Part shown: positions 14,401-23,897 of the stretch, one piece after another
How positions within the stretch are numbered: the stretch's first letter is position 1
Layout of the letters: every line of letters starts with the position of its first letter
Translations under genes and position numbers: made by a program
Notes under the pieces: model-generated
What the model saw: only the letters and a program-made list of their open reading frames with translations
Told to the model about the DNA's origin: nothing
The model's database searches: none
Assembly: GCF_018812025.1 (NCBI RefSeq)
Contig: NC_063049.1
Span: forward strand, 8,220,602-8,284,601
Reading direction: 5' to 3'
From: Megalobrama amblycephala
Lineage: Eukaryota; Chordata; Actinopteri; Cypriniformes; Xenocyprididae
Length of the DNA stretch: 64,000 bases

Positions 14401-17400
14401 CTGTGGAGAGGAGGGGCCAGGGATTCCAGGAACACTAGGCACTACGGTGACTGGTCTGACCAGCTGAAAACACACACAGACACATGTGAAAAACTTCATG
14501 TGTGATCAGTCTCTGTTTCTCTCACACTAAAGTATAAGAAGCAAACAGAACTGAAAAGGGTGCAAAATACTGCCACACACAGAAAGCACTCAGCATATGT
14601 TCACATCTGTGTTTGAGCTGCTGCTGTGAGCAACAGAAATAACAAAACAGGAAAACAGATCATGCATTCTTTCAGATGGTAATACCTTGGAATTTTTATA
14701 TTACCATAATCATAAAAACAATAAATAATATGGTACTGCACTTTAAGGAAAACCATTTGACTTGTTATTGAACAGTTATTGAACCAAACAATGACTGTTA
14801 ACTATTGCCATTTTAGAGCTGAATTGAATTCTGTTTGCATCATTGAATCATTATGTTCCTGTTTATCCCTGTAAGGTGGCTTTAAAACAATCTGTACTGT
14901 ATATAGCACTATAGAAATAAAGGAGACTTGACTTAAAATAGGGTAAATATAATCATGGTACAAATCAAATAAAGAAACTAGCAAATAAATATTGATGACA
15001 TTTTTATGTTTTTATATAAATGTTTTCATTTCAACTTCAATTGTGTCATCTTCCCATTAACTGCAATAGTGATCATTTAGAAACAGAAATACAGAAATAT
15101 CTTTATCTTTGTTCAGATTAGCAGAGGTGTGAACAACAAGTGTTATAAGTAAGTGTTGAAATAAAAAGACTTGGAAAATATAAATGACTATACTTAAAAT
15201 AAATGGACAAAACAACTTTCTAACATTCTATTAGTTATCCTTGCTGAATGTAGAGAAAAAAAAAAAACATACAAACAAATCGTTGAATTGGTTGAGTTAG
15301 TCAATGGTCTGAATCAGTCTGCACATCACTAAACTGGCTCAGATGAGTCACTAGCTGCTTATCGTGTTTGTAAATAAATGTTAAAAATGCTGATATGTAG
15401 TTAACGAAACAATTTTTATTGCATAAATTTAAATGGTTAATCTAAATAAAAACCTTAAACATAAATCCCAAAATAAAAAGGGTCCCTGAGTCTTGAACTA
15501 AAAAACAAATCCCGTAGAAAACACTGTACTATGGCATAAGGGAAAACATTTTCTTTGTTTGTTTCTTTCCATTCCTTTCCTTTCCTTCTGCTGAAAGCCT
15601 ACGGGACATAATCATATGCTGCTCAGTGTTCCAATCACACACACACACACGGTTTTAACTGCCCCAGACACGTGTGTATGAGTGATAATGTGTCTCTGCA
15701 TAAATTACTGCACCCCTCACAGGCTGACGTCATGAAAGAGGTGCAGTGTCCTTCATTAGAGCCAGCATCCTCCAACACACACTTAAACACACTCAACGCA
15801 CTGGAGCCACGTTTAAAAGAGGTTACGTGACTTTCCAGCACATTTTGTTTCTCCATGATGGATTTGTGGGACTGTTTACATCTGGTCAGGGCACAGACAG
15901 CTTGTAGTAAAATGCGTCTCCTGTGACCACTTGTGATTTGAAAAGGAGGGTTTTTTTTAAAGCTGAACACTCTTATTTTAGTCAACCTTCTGTGACCTGC
16001 GTGTGTGACAGGATCATCTGAGATGGATGATATTAGCAGGTATAAACGGGGCTGTAGATCACACCTCTCCTCACAGGTGTGTAAAGAGTGACAAATAGCG
16101 GTCAGGACACCCTTTTTACACTCCTCTACTACATCATAGTTCTGCGGCACTCGAACACAAAGGAGATGACCTTAAAATGTCTAATTAGACAAATAAAATA
16201 TTTCTGCCCTCTACAGGCATTTTGGACTTGAAACAAAAACGCAGTTTCAAAACCTACTGATTTGCCTACTTAAAGTGCCCCTATTGTTTTCAGGACTCCT
16301 ACAACATCCATCCAATGTCAAAATACACTTTAATTTTCTCATAACATACACTGCACATTCACCTAATTTCTCAAAGAGTCTGAAAACGGCTCATTTGAAG
16401 ATTCAAGTTTCTCTAAACCCCTCCTTTCCGAGAGCCTGCTCTGTTTGGTCAATCGGCCAAATCTGTTGTGATTGGTCGACCGCTTACAGCTCTTGTCAAA
16501 AATTAAACGCCCCATCTGAATTTCAGCTCCGGATCTTCCTCAGCACTTGATACACAGTGATACAAACAGTAACACTGGCTTCGGTTTTACCGTATCAATT
16601 CCAGTGTGAGTCTCATCCTTTGGAAACGCAGCAGAGTGGATTTGCAGTGGAGAAAACAGCAAAACAACAAACAACATTGTTGTCAAAGTTTCATGAAACA
16701 GTTCTTAATCTAGTATTTTCCTTTCTCTGACCCTTAGATTTAAAGACATATTATCGTACAAGATATTAAAGAGTTCACTGTATTATGAAAACGCTGTAAC
16801 TTTCAGAAATCTCAATTTCCTGCCCAGTTCAAAAACAGCATTTACTGAAACTTAGGTGGCAACATTAACATGCATCAAGCCTGGCTGTGTGTAGCACCTG
16901 CATCTCTGCAGAGCATTAGGTCCAGAAACATTAGGAAAGATTGGCTGAAATGTGTTTTTAACAAAGCCTCAAAGATGATTTCAGTCTGATCTTTACAGCA
17001 CTTCTTGTTGTCAAAACCATGACAACTTTTGAAAGACCAACTTTATAATGTCAAAACAGTTACAGAGGAACAGATCGGGAAAGGACATCAAGTTGGGACT
17101 CAGAACGTATAGTGTTATTGCGCTATACAAATTCATCAAGAGAACTACAAATAGCTCAGTACATCTACCTGATCTGCAAGCTCGGAGAGAGTAAGCTGCC
17201 ATCAAACTAATAAAATAATATCTCAGAAAGATCATCCACTTCACAGTCTTTAGGGGTGAGGAAATTTTCAAACGGTATATAAACTAGTGACAACAACGAT
17301 ATTGAACGCACGCTCACTTTTACTTTTACTGCATAGACTATATATATATATGTGTGTAGGGAGCGGTGGTACTGACCGCACACTTTACAAGATATTTGTT

Positions 17401-20400
17401 ATCTGTTGTGCACAAAATCCTCCACCATCGTCCTGTCAATCATCTCTTCTTACGTGATCATTGAAATCTGACTTCTGCTGCGACTCTGCAGCTCGTGCTG
17501 TATGCTGTATGGAGCAGAACAGATGCTTCAGTTTATAACTGTAGTGTCCGTTGTCCAAATGAACTAAATGTTTTTATTTTACAGCTGAACACCGTGTAAC
17601 ACTGAAGCCTAACAGTCTTTTCTAATTCAATCATAGTATTGCTAAGCAGAAAAGTATATGCCGGAGCGAATCTCACAAGGCTATGTCAATTTCTGAATGA
17701 CCCATTTTTGTTACTTAGCTTTCACAAATGTGAAACTTTTGCGTTTGTGTGGACTGCATGGGAAGGGAGCTATGAGTTGTGAATGTTAGGCTATGTCTAC
17801 ATCAAAATCTTTCATTTCAAAAAAGCAAGGAAAACCCTGTTTACCACACTATGATCCCTTTAAAAACAATGGAACACGTTGTTGTTTCATGGTCATCATT
17901 GACTTAATGAATTAAAACGTGGGTGCCCAATCCAGATCCTGGAGATCTTCCTACCAGCAGAGTTCAGATCCAACCCTGATCACCCCTGATGTAAAATGAT
18001 TGTACATGAGCTTTTTAAGAGGAGTGTGTGTGTGTGTGGGACACTCACAGGAATGGCAGTGGGTATGTGAACACTGGAGCTGGCGATGGTGGCTGGAATG
18101 GCGACTGGCATGGTCTGACCGTTAGGCAGCTGCAGTAGAACCGGAAACGTGCCGGACACCGGACTGAAGACAGAGAGAGGGAGATGGAAACAAAATTCAT
18201 ATCAAACGTAACATTAACATAACTGCAATATAGAGTGTATAAATAAGCTACAAAGACAAGCTACACAGCATCATGCTTTAAAGTCAACATGAAACAGCAT
18301 TTGAATGGTATTTTACTGTACGCAATGTGACATTTTTCTGCGTGAAACAGGATATTCAATGAGGGGAAATGCGATGGGACATAGTTTTAGATTTTTACTA
18401 TTGTTGCTGCAACTATATATTAACATTAAACAGTATTAAATTACTTGAAATTTATATACTACTATAAATTACATAAAAGACTATTGGCAAGATTTAGTAA
18501 AAGGTTGCATTACCTACAACAGTAGAGCTGCATAATTCTGAATAAATTGAGAATCACGATTTTTTTGTTTAAAATAGAGATCACAAATGTTCCACGATTC
18601 TGAACAGACAACTAAACAAAATAACATTAACAGTAACATAGTAGTTTTTGATATATACCATGTTATAACAGTAATTTAATAGAGGTTCTGACAAAATGTT
18701 AATAGCTGCAGCCTATTTAAAAAAATATATATAATTAATTTGAATTAGCCTAATTTTTTTTTAAATCCAATTGAATGAATGATTCAATGACTCACTTAAT
18801 GATATTTCACTTGTTTCATTACTAGATGAATCAGCGTTTTTAAATGAATCTCGAATGAATGATTCAATGACAAAAATACATTTTTTAACAGTCACTTGTC
18901 GCCACCTACTGGTGTAACGACATAATCGATACTATCTTTATTTGAAGTGTGTGGTTGAAAAGACTGTTTGTGAAGCTGTTTCACATCTATATATGACAAC
19001 GGCTCTCTCTGGCTCAGCAGCAGCGCCAACAGAGATCTGAATGTTCGCTGCGATCGTACTTTTTTTTCTAAGGTTTAATAGACACAGCCGTTTAATAGAC
19101 ACATCTCTGTCATTTAGGAATAAGATCAGATATTCTTTCTAATCGTGATTGTGATCTTTTAACAATTAATCGTGCAGCTCTATACAACAGTAGCTAAAAC
19201 AATGGCAACACAACTATTTGGCTCAGGGGCGGAGAAAGTTATTACATTTTAATTAAAAATTACAAATACAGACATTTTTTTTCCTTTGTGATGAATCGTG
19301 CACAAAAAGACCACAAAAGTGTATTACAGAAAATAGAGTCAAATGTTTGAGGTCCATGTTGACTTTAAGTGATAAGTACTGTACATAAAACACAACAGCA
19401 AGAATCGTCTGATCAATTGGTGCATGAAACGAAACAAAAGGCTCAAATAAAACCTGTCTGATGCTCGAGCACATATCAAATCTATGATGTGAAAGTAAAG
19501 GAAGATGGATCACAAGCAACTGAAACTAAATCATAAATTCTCCAAATAAATGAGTGACCAAAATAAAACACCGAATGAGGCGTAAAAGGAGAAAATGATG
19601 CCAAACTAGGAGAGAAGCAGAATAAATTAGTAACGTTGAGAAGTTACTTACACTATCGGTCTACTAGAGGATGGGACCTGGGTTATAACAGAGCTAGATG
19701 TTGGAGATGGGAGAGCTTGCTGAATAACAACACCAGCCTCAGAGCTGGCCAGTAGTACATTGGGGACTTGGAGGGAGGCAGGACGGACTATAGTGGATGG
19801 AGGCAGAGAGGTCGGCTGCAAAGAAACCTCCTGGAAACACCACACGAGAGCCAAGCTGCATCAAAACTACACTTCTGACTGTCCATCACTGGTCTGATAC
19901 TGTTTCTGACTGAGCTAGTAGCCTTTACACCACAGGTAGCACATGCATGATTCATCTATCAATTAAAGAGAACACAATTCTTTGTGTCATAGAGTTGTTG
20001 AATGACAGAGCATTTAGAGACAGCTGAAAGAGTCAAGAAAAAAATGATTGTATTGCGATATATACACTACTGTTAATTTTAACAGTTAACAGTTTAATGC
20101 TTTTTAAAGAAGTCTCTTCTGCTCACCAAGGCTGCATTTATTAAATCAAAAATACAGTAAAACAGTAATAGTGTGAAAAATTATTACAATCTAAAATAAC
20201 TGTTTTCTATGTGAATATGTTATTTCTAATTTATTCCTGTGATCAAAGCTGAATTTTCAGCATCATTACTCCAGTCTTCAGTGTCACATGATCCTTCAGA
20301 AATCATTCTAATATGATGATTTGATGCTCAAGTAATTTCTGATTATTATCAATGGCTATGTTTACATGCACCAATTTTCATCAATCTGAATGAATTGAAG

Positions 20401-23400
20401 ATTGCAGATCAGTTTACATGTACTCTAAACACTGTAATCTGATTCAAATATCCTTTTATATGTGTTTTATATACATTCCGATTAAAACTTTTGCGTACGC
20501 GCTCTGCGTGTGACGTAATATCAATCACACTTGCGGAGACAACCATGGACGTGACACCAACAGAGCTCATTGTTATTTTTGCCCTGTTGGCATACACATG
20601 CATAAATCATGTGCCCCAGAGACTTCTGAATAAGATTGAGAAAGTAGTCAGATTCAAGCATTTACATGGTCATTTTTTGCTGTTGGATCGGATTAGAAAA
20701 GGAATAAGCCACCCCTTCCAATCTGATCGAAATTTCATTCGGATTGAGCTCAATCGGATCGATTAAGGTGTTTACATGAACGTTTTTCAATCCGACTGAG
20801 CAGTCATTCCGATTATAAATTGATTATTTGGGTGCATGTAAATGTAGCCAATGTTGTGTGGCATGTGATGCAATTTTTCAGGATTATTTGATGAACAGAA
20901 AGAACTGCATTTATTCAATTTATTGCATCTGTGCAGAATAAAAGCTTCTTTTATTCGGTGGCAAGGATGTTTCTTTTATTTAGATCTTCCAAAATGGAAG
21001 ATGGAAGTGTAACAAGAAAAAGGTTACACTTTATTTTAAGTTGTCTGTGTTACAGTGTAATTATATACTTAAATACAGAGTAATAATAATTAACTTAGGG
21101 TTTTGATTAGGGTTAGTGGCATGTAATTATACATAATTTATAGTTATTACTACAGTAACTACATGTAACGTGTAACAAGGACACCCTAAATAAAGTGTTA
21201 CCGAAAAAAGCACTTTCCTCTGCAGAGGTGTTATAAAACATATTCTCAGCATTTAGAGAGAGCTGAAGGGTAAAAATTTGCTCAAAGTGAGTGTTTCTTA
21301 TTATAGATGATATAACTCCAATTTTAAAGTCAGAATCAGCATATTTTCTGACTTAGGAAGGAGGAAGTTCACACACTGTCCAACAAGGATTTTTTCATAG
21401 ATGGTTCAACACTGAATTTTTTGTAGCACTATGAAGAAATGTATTTTCATCTAAAACCAAGGAGCTCCAGGACAAGCTAAATCAAGCCAAACACCTTTCA
21501 GGGTAGAATGAGGGGAGAAGACGGCCATATGAATCTGGACTGCTAGCACAAAGGTTGTAGGTTCAATCCCAGGTAGGGGAGACCCAGGAACCAAGGATTA
21601 TTGACAACACAATTCTGCACAATATGAGTCTAGGATCCTGCAGGGTGGCCTGTTCTTGAAATTAGTTGCTTTGCATTGAAAAATGCCTACTAAATGACAA
21701 GCACTAAGTAAGAATCACCTAGAGTAAATCCTAGACTTTCCTGCAAGTGCTTATGTAGCTCTCTGTACGGAAGAGCCCTGTGTCTCACCTTGTCGTCAGT
21801 GGTGGTAGACTCAGGGTGCGGAAGAGGACTGTCTCGGTGGGACACGACGGGTGTGTGCTCCTCTATCTTATTTCGAACAACAGGAGTCGCAAGGGGAGAC
21901 AAGTCCAGAGGCAACTGCAGTAACCACACATACATCAAAGATGGATTATGCATTCAAGTCACAAAATTCCACGGGAATTTAAATGGATTTTAAAATGCTA
22001 GATTAAATTACTTTCATAAGTTACATTTTGATGAAAGTTTACAAATGATGAATCACAATAAGACGTGCCTATGCCTATGAAACCCACTTGCACCGACACT
22101 ACTGTTCAAAAGTTTGGGGTCAGTGATTTATAATTACGTTAATTTATAATGTCACAAAAGATTTCTATTTCAAATAAATGTTGTTCTTTTGAATTTTCTA
22201 TTTATCAAAGAATGCATTATAAAATATATTCTAAAGTTACTTTAACTGTCACTGTCCCGCTAGCTGGACGATTGTCGCTGTTTTTAATTATTGCCTTTTT
22301 ATGTATCACATTTTTTATTAATCATCATTAATTAGGTATCATTCGAAAGCTTAAAAACTCAGCATTCATCATGTGAAAACTGTTTTGAAATTGGACATTG
22401 CATTACCATGGAAACGGCACTTTAAATCCTTTTAGCGGGCTCCTCCCCGTAGTTGGCGTTATGTTTCATGTTACAAAATTTAATTTAACTACTTTATAGT
22501 CAAAACTTTTTTAATCTTGACAAAACGCATGTCGTCGGAAAGGTCTGAATCTCAAGCTTCCGTATTTGGCATCTATTTTGTGATAGAAGTGATATTTGGA
22601 CAAAATTTTAATACAATGCATCAAAAAAAAAAATCAATGGAATGTGGGTGACACCCGGTGGATATTTTTGGTAGAACGCTTAAACAAAATCTTCAATTTT
22701 TGTGATATCAACTTCAAATTTGGAACACAACATGGTTAGACATATGACTTTGATTTTATATCAATTTTAGAGTAAAAAATATTTTGTAAAATATATATTT
22801 TATATAAAATATAATAAATTTAGTACAGAACATTTGATTAACAGTAAATTTAAAATTCTATTACTTTTTATACAACTATAACTTATCAACAATCTGCTGA
22901 GTGTCTTCTTTAAAACAAAACCAAACTTAGGTCTATATTCCAAAGCTTTCAATTCAATTCAATTCACATTTATTTGTATAGCGCTTTTCACGATACATAT
23001 CATTTCAAAGCAGCTTTACAGAGAATGCATGTCAACATTACAATTTAAAGAATGCAGTTAGCAAATAATGTAATAATTTAGGCAATTAATTTACAATCAC
23101 TGTTAGCAGTTTAACTGAACGTAGATGCAATGAAACTCAAACTTAAATCAATGCAATTCAAAGCTTTCTTGAATTGCATTGATTTAAGTTTGGATAGTGC
23201 ATTTTCACATCTATGCTCAAAAAGGGGGGTGACAGTTAAGGGGTTAAAATGAAATAATTTTGCACAATACTATTTTTACTGTAGCAAATAAATGCAGCCT
23301 TGATGAGCATAAAATACATATTTCAAAAACATGAAAAAAATCGAACTGACCCCAAACTTTTAAATGACAGTGTATTTGCAAAATGATCACATAAATTGCA

Positions 23401-23875
23401 GATTAAACTGGCATTTGTACCTTTTTGATGTCATCCTCCGTGGCCTTCTTAAAGTCATGCTCAAAGGGGCTGGTGAGCTCGTTAAACAGCCCGACCTCCT
23501 CGCAGTTCTTCAGGAAGCGGGTCGGTGTCGGTGTCTGGTCTGCAACAGCAGCCAATAAAGCCGTAAACTCATGAAGAATAATAGTCTGCGCTTGTTTTCT
23601 TTTATTGTGATGATCAGGTGACTCACCAGCGATGATGACGCTCTCATTGCGTGCTGGACCAAATCTCAGGGTCATCTCATGCTTGTGTTTGTGCACCGCC
23701 AGGTGGTCTTCATTTGTGAATCGCTGTTGCAGACAGAAAAAGAAAACGGACAGCAAGCATGTAACTTAATTGCAGTGTTTATTTAAAAATCTGTCAGTGC
23801 CCTAAGAGTGTAAAGGTGATCACATGCCTGTCCGCATCCAGGAGCAGTGCAGAGGAACGGTTTATCATCACTCAT
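4179..23875 (-). CDS. atf2: atf2: cyclic AMP-dependent transcription factor ATF-2 (bZIP), 3' partial, ten coding exons
   Basis: Coding join on the minus strand: 23828-23875, 23627-23723, 23421-23539, 21789-21914, 19652-19830, 18049-18163, 14377-14463, 9460-9627, 7356-7562, 4179-4284. The phases agree at every junction, giving 417 residues plus one base. ATF2 is a nuclear factor that binds CRE/AP-1-like DNA as homodimer or with Jun, and is switched on by JNK/p38. Visible: C2H2 finger (C9, C14, H27, H31), the TPTPT activation motif with T51 and T53 (human T69/T71), a Pro/Ser/Thr-rich middle, a basic region near 341-363 ([14 protein letters not shown]) and a leucine zipper to about 405. QKKSGYH and [19 protein letters not shown] fit ATF2 rather than ATF7. 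The start at MSDDKPF equals human Met19; the in-frame sequence before it does not resemble the longer human N-terminus. The last exon (about 75 residues) is outside the window. Confidence 0.95.
5460..5570. mobile_element. DNA transposon end fragment (AATACCCAGCCCT type)
   Basis: GGTATCGAAAAAAGTATCG through ACAATACCCAGCCCTA resembles the end of a hAT-like element common in fish. Only one end is seen. Confidence 0.4.
5700..6098 (-). mobile_element. mariner-like MITE, 'AAGTTTGGGGTCA' family
   Basis: Contains the family core TTCTGAAGGATCATGTGACA and ends with CCAAACTTTTGAACTGTAGTG. The same core recurs at 8,175, 8,540, 20,285, 29,813, 39,770 and 51,965. It is a nonautonomous DNA element with no ORF. 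Confidence 0.65.
6420..7260. promoter_or_regulatory. candidate conserved noncoding element in atf2 intron
   Basis: About 840 bases of balanced composition with no recognisable repeat and no coding signal in either strand. It contains TAACGTAATTGAGCATCATT near 6,618 and lies directly 3' of the bZIP exon. Regulatory function is inferred. Confidence 0.3.
7356..7562 (-). CDS. atf2: atf2 exon 10: basic DNA-binding region and start of zipper
   Basis: Residues 314-382. RRRR (329-332) and KRRK (341-344) are likely nuclear localisation residues. [14 protein letters not shown] is the bZIP DNA-contacting signature, followed by [14 protein letters not shown], the first heptads of the leucine zipper. The acceptor is GTGTAG|GTG and the donor CTACAG|GTACAC, next to a short TG repeat. 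Confidence 0.97.
7852..8905 (+). repeat. three tandem units of a 359-389 bp MITE-derived repeat
   Basis: ATGAGTTAAAAGTTAATGTT begins units at 7,852, 8,241 and 8,600. Each continues through CAAAGGTTTGGGGTCATTAA (third unit slightly changed), a GAAGCAGCACAACTGTTTTC block and TTTCACAATATTA. The first two contain TA tracts of different length, which explains most of the size difference. The third is truncated near 8,905. Confidence 0.75.
8046..8099. repeat. (TA)n microsatellite
   Basis: Uninterrupted TA dinucleotides inside tandem unit 1; a shorter tract occupies the same place in unit 2 at 8,437-8,458. Confidence 0.95.
9103..9322. mobile_element. short MITE with CCCGG ends
   Basis: Starts CCCCGGCTAGTCCTAGACTA and ends GGCTAAGCCCTGTCCGTGAA then ACCGGGA. 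I recognise this as a cyprinid repeat with imperfect inverted ends. No ORF. Confidence 0.5.
9460..9627 (-). CDS. atf2: atf2 exon 9
   Basis: Residues 258-313 start [17 protein letters not shown] and end [13 protein letters not shown], both conserved with human ATF2. The middle is a divergent Ser/Pro-rich linker. The acceptor is CTGTAG|AAG and the donor ACGCCT|GTATGT. Confidence 0.92.
10479..10562. repeat. (TG)n(TA)n compound microsatellite
   Basis: TG repeats from 10,479 pass into TA repeats that run to 10,562. Confidence 0.95.
10823..11590 (+). repeat. direct duplication, two copies about 432 bp apart
   Basis: CTGGAATGTGTGCATTAAAA starts copies at 10,823 and 11,255. Both continue through AATGCACAGGTAATTCCAGT, a TA tract (11,002-11,038 and 11,410-11,458), AAGTCTTTTTATCTAAAAA and AACGTAGATAAATCATTAAA. 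The copies are close to identical apart from the microsatellite and small indels. Confidence 0.75.
12100..12300. promoter_or_regulatory. candidate conserved noncoding element in atf2 intron
   Basis: Repeat-free sequence with CAACTAATTAACAGCATAAT and AGTTAATTATCATTATTGTG, ending at a GCGAGCGAGC run near 12,260. Regulatory role is inferred from composition only. Confidence 0.3.
12489..12953. mobile_element. hAT-like nonautonomous element, AGGGCTTGA ends
   Basis: Begins AGGGCTTGACATTAAC and ends ATTCAAGCCCT, a 9-bp inverted terminal repeat. The internal block CCACTCAGCATTTTCACTGG is shared with a second copy at about 45,668. Confidence 0.6.
13370..14075 (+). mobile_element. TTAA-flanked MITE (AGGTGCCATCGAA family), 3' truncated copy
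   Basis: Starts AGGTGCCATAGAATG after CTTAA and follows the copy at 62,260 almost throughout (for example AAATACCCCATAGATTTTTT, with indels), until similarity stops near 14,075. There is an internal deletion near 13,980 and the right terminal repeat is missing. Confidence 0.7.
14377..14463 (-). CDS. atf2: atf2 exon 8
   Basis: Residues 229-257, [20 protein letters not shown] through QSEAKM. This block distinguishes ATF2 from ATF7. The acceptor is TTTTCAG|CTG and the donor AAGATG|GTAATT. Confidence 0.94.
14806..14940. repeat. SINE-like repeat ending in AAATAAAGGAGACTTGACTT
   Basis: GTAAGGTGGCTTTAAAACAA then ATAGCACTATAGAAATAAAG is a degenerate copy of a dispersed cyprinid repeat; a related sequence in the other orientation lies at 22,947-23,170. 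Confidence 0.5.
14940..16273 (-). other. atf2 intron sequence without recognisable repeats
   Basis: Mostly AT-rich at 14,940-15,600. From 15,635 to 16,150 there is a 171-codon open frame on the minus strand, with no similarity I recognise and no splice or promoter support. A perfect CRE (TGACGTCA) lies at 15,725-15,732. Confidence 0.4.
16274..17859. mobile_element. possible TTAA-flanked nonautonomous element
   Basis: TTAA at 16,270 is followed by AGTGCCCCTATTG, and ACTATGATCCCT at the other end is followed by TTAA at 17,860. The terminal repeats match only in part, so the extent is uncertain. The left end is typical of a fish piggyBac-like family. Confidence 0.4.
18049..18163 (-). CDS. atf2: atf2 exon 7
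   Basis: Residues 190-228: [19 protein letters not shown] then [20 protein letters not shown], close to human [19 protein letters not shown]. The acceptor is TCTTCAG|T and the donor ATTCCT|GTGAGT. Confidence 0.94.
18282..19364. mobile_element. TTAA-flanked MITE (AGTCAACATG ends) carrying a nested hAT
   Basis: TTAA (18,278-18,281) then AGTCAACATGAAAC at the left; CATGTTGACT then TTAA (19,365-19,368) at the right. The ten terminal bases are perfect inverted repeats. A hAT-like element at 18,523-19,182 sits inside. A related left end, AGTCACCATGAAAT, occurs at 59,878. Confidence 0.75.
18523..19182. mobile_element. hAT-like nonautonomous element with perfect 8-bp target duplication
   Basis: Inverted ends TAGAGCTGCA / TGCAGCTCTA are flanked on both sides by TACAACAG (18,515-18,522 and 19,183-19,190). 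An 8-bp duplication is the hAT hallmark. Inner ends GAATCACGAT / ATCGTGATTG extend the inverted repeat. No transposase ORF. Confidence 0.85.
19652..19830 (-). CDS. atf2: atf2 exon 6
   Basis: Residues 131-189 plus two bases, including [31 protein letters not shown] and PSSSRPI. These are the Ser/Thr/Pro-rich central blocks of ATF2. The acceptor is TTCCAG|GAG and the donor ATAGT|GTAAGT. The GTAAGT donor rather than the overlapping GTGTAA keeps the frame into exon 7. Confidence 0.94.
20064..20995 (-). mobile_element. mariner-like MITE split by a younger insertion
   Basis: ACACTACTGTTAATTTTAAC at the left, the GTGTCACATGATCCTTCAGA core near 20,281, then after the insertion at 20,354-20,849 the family sequence resumes with AATGTTG and TCAGGATTATTTGATGAACA. 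Confidence 0.65.
20354..20849. mobile_element. nested MITE with GGCTA...TAGCC ends and AAT duplication
   Basis: Ends GGCTATGTTTACATGCACC / GGTGCATGTAAATGTAGCC are 17/19 inverted repeats. AAT flanks both sides (20,351-20,353 and 20,850-20,852), as expected for a 3-bp target duplication of Harbinger type. Removing it restores the host MITE sequence ATCAATGTTG. Confidence 0.75.
21022..21202. mobile_element. Angel-like MITE
   Basis: AGGTTACACTTTATTTTAAG at the left and CCTAAATAAAGTGTTACC at the right form inverted ends of a 181-bp element with TAATTATA-rich interior. Confidence 0.6.
21515..21710 (+). repeat. tRNA-derived SINE fragment
   Basis: A box-B-like GGTTCAATCCC at 21,560-21,570 follows CACAAAGGTTGTA; the 3' part has GCATTGAAAAATGCCTACTA then AATGACAAGCACTAAGTAA. 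This resembles the tRNA-like head and conserved tail of fish SINEs. It is too diverged to be a functional tRNA. Confidence 0.5.
21789..21914 (-). CDS. atf2: atf2 exon 5
   Basis: Residues 89-130, [19 protein letters not shown] to [15 protein letters not shown], align closely with human [18 protein letters not shown] and [15 protein letters not shown]. The acceptor is CTGCAG|TTG and the donor AAG|GTGAGA; both ends are phase 0. Confidence 0.94.
22096..23374. mobile_element. mariner-like MITE with internal insertions
   Basis: Starts ACACTACTGTTCAAAAGTTT and ends CCCCAAACTTTTAAATGACA then GTGTA. The middle, about 22,230-23,250, is foreign: it includes an unclassified block (GGGCTCCTCCCCGTAGTTGG) and the repeat listed at 22,947. 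Confidence 0.6.
22947..23170 (+). repeat. dispersed cyprinid SINE-like repeat
   Basis: TTCAATTCAATTCACATTTA then TTTGTATAGCGCTTTTCACG and CAAAGCAGCTTTACAGAGAA is a repeat I recognise as abundant in cyprinids. No ORF. Confidence 0.6.
23421..23539 (-). CDS. atf2: atf2 exon 4: MAPK-phosphorylated activation region
   Basis: Residues 49-88 contain [17 protein letters not shown] and a C-terminal EDDIKK. The two TP threonines (51, 53) match the JNK/p38 sites Thr69/Thr71 of human ATF2. The acceptor is GTTGCAG|AC and the donor AAAAAG|GTACAA. Confidence 0.95.
23627..23723 (-). CDS. atf2: atf2 exon 3: second half of zinc finger
   Basis: Residues 17-48, beginning [15 protein letters not shown], supply the two His ligands of the finger, then [12 protein letters not shown]. 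The acceptor is CAACAG|CGA and the donor GCTG|GTGAGT. The final G completes Asp49 with the next exon. Confidence 0.95.
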
Positions 23876-23897
23876 ATTCACAGCTTCAGTCTGCCAC
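23828..23897 (-). CDS. atf2: atf2 exon 2: start codon and first half of zinc finger
   Basis: The acceptor is TTATCAG|GTGG and the start codon is at 23,875-23,873; bases 23,876-23,897 are 5' UTR. Residues 1-16 ([16 protein letters not shown]) carry the two Cys ligands of the C2H2 finger. The exon must end after CAG to join CGA TTC ACA (RFT) in the next exon, but the following bases are GCATGT, so this is a GC-type donor. Confidence 0.92.

Noticed and set aside
21541..21620. Possible tRNA gene (box B GGTTCAATCCC)
   Set aside because: No cloverleaf can be formed around it; the 3' part matches a SINE tail instead.
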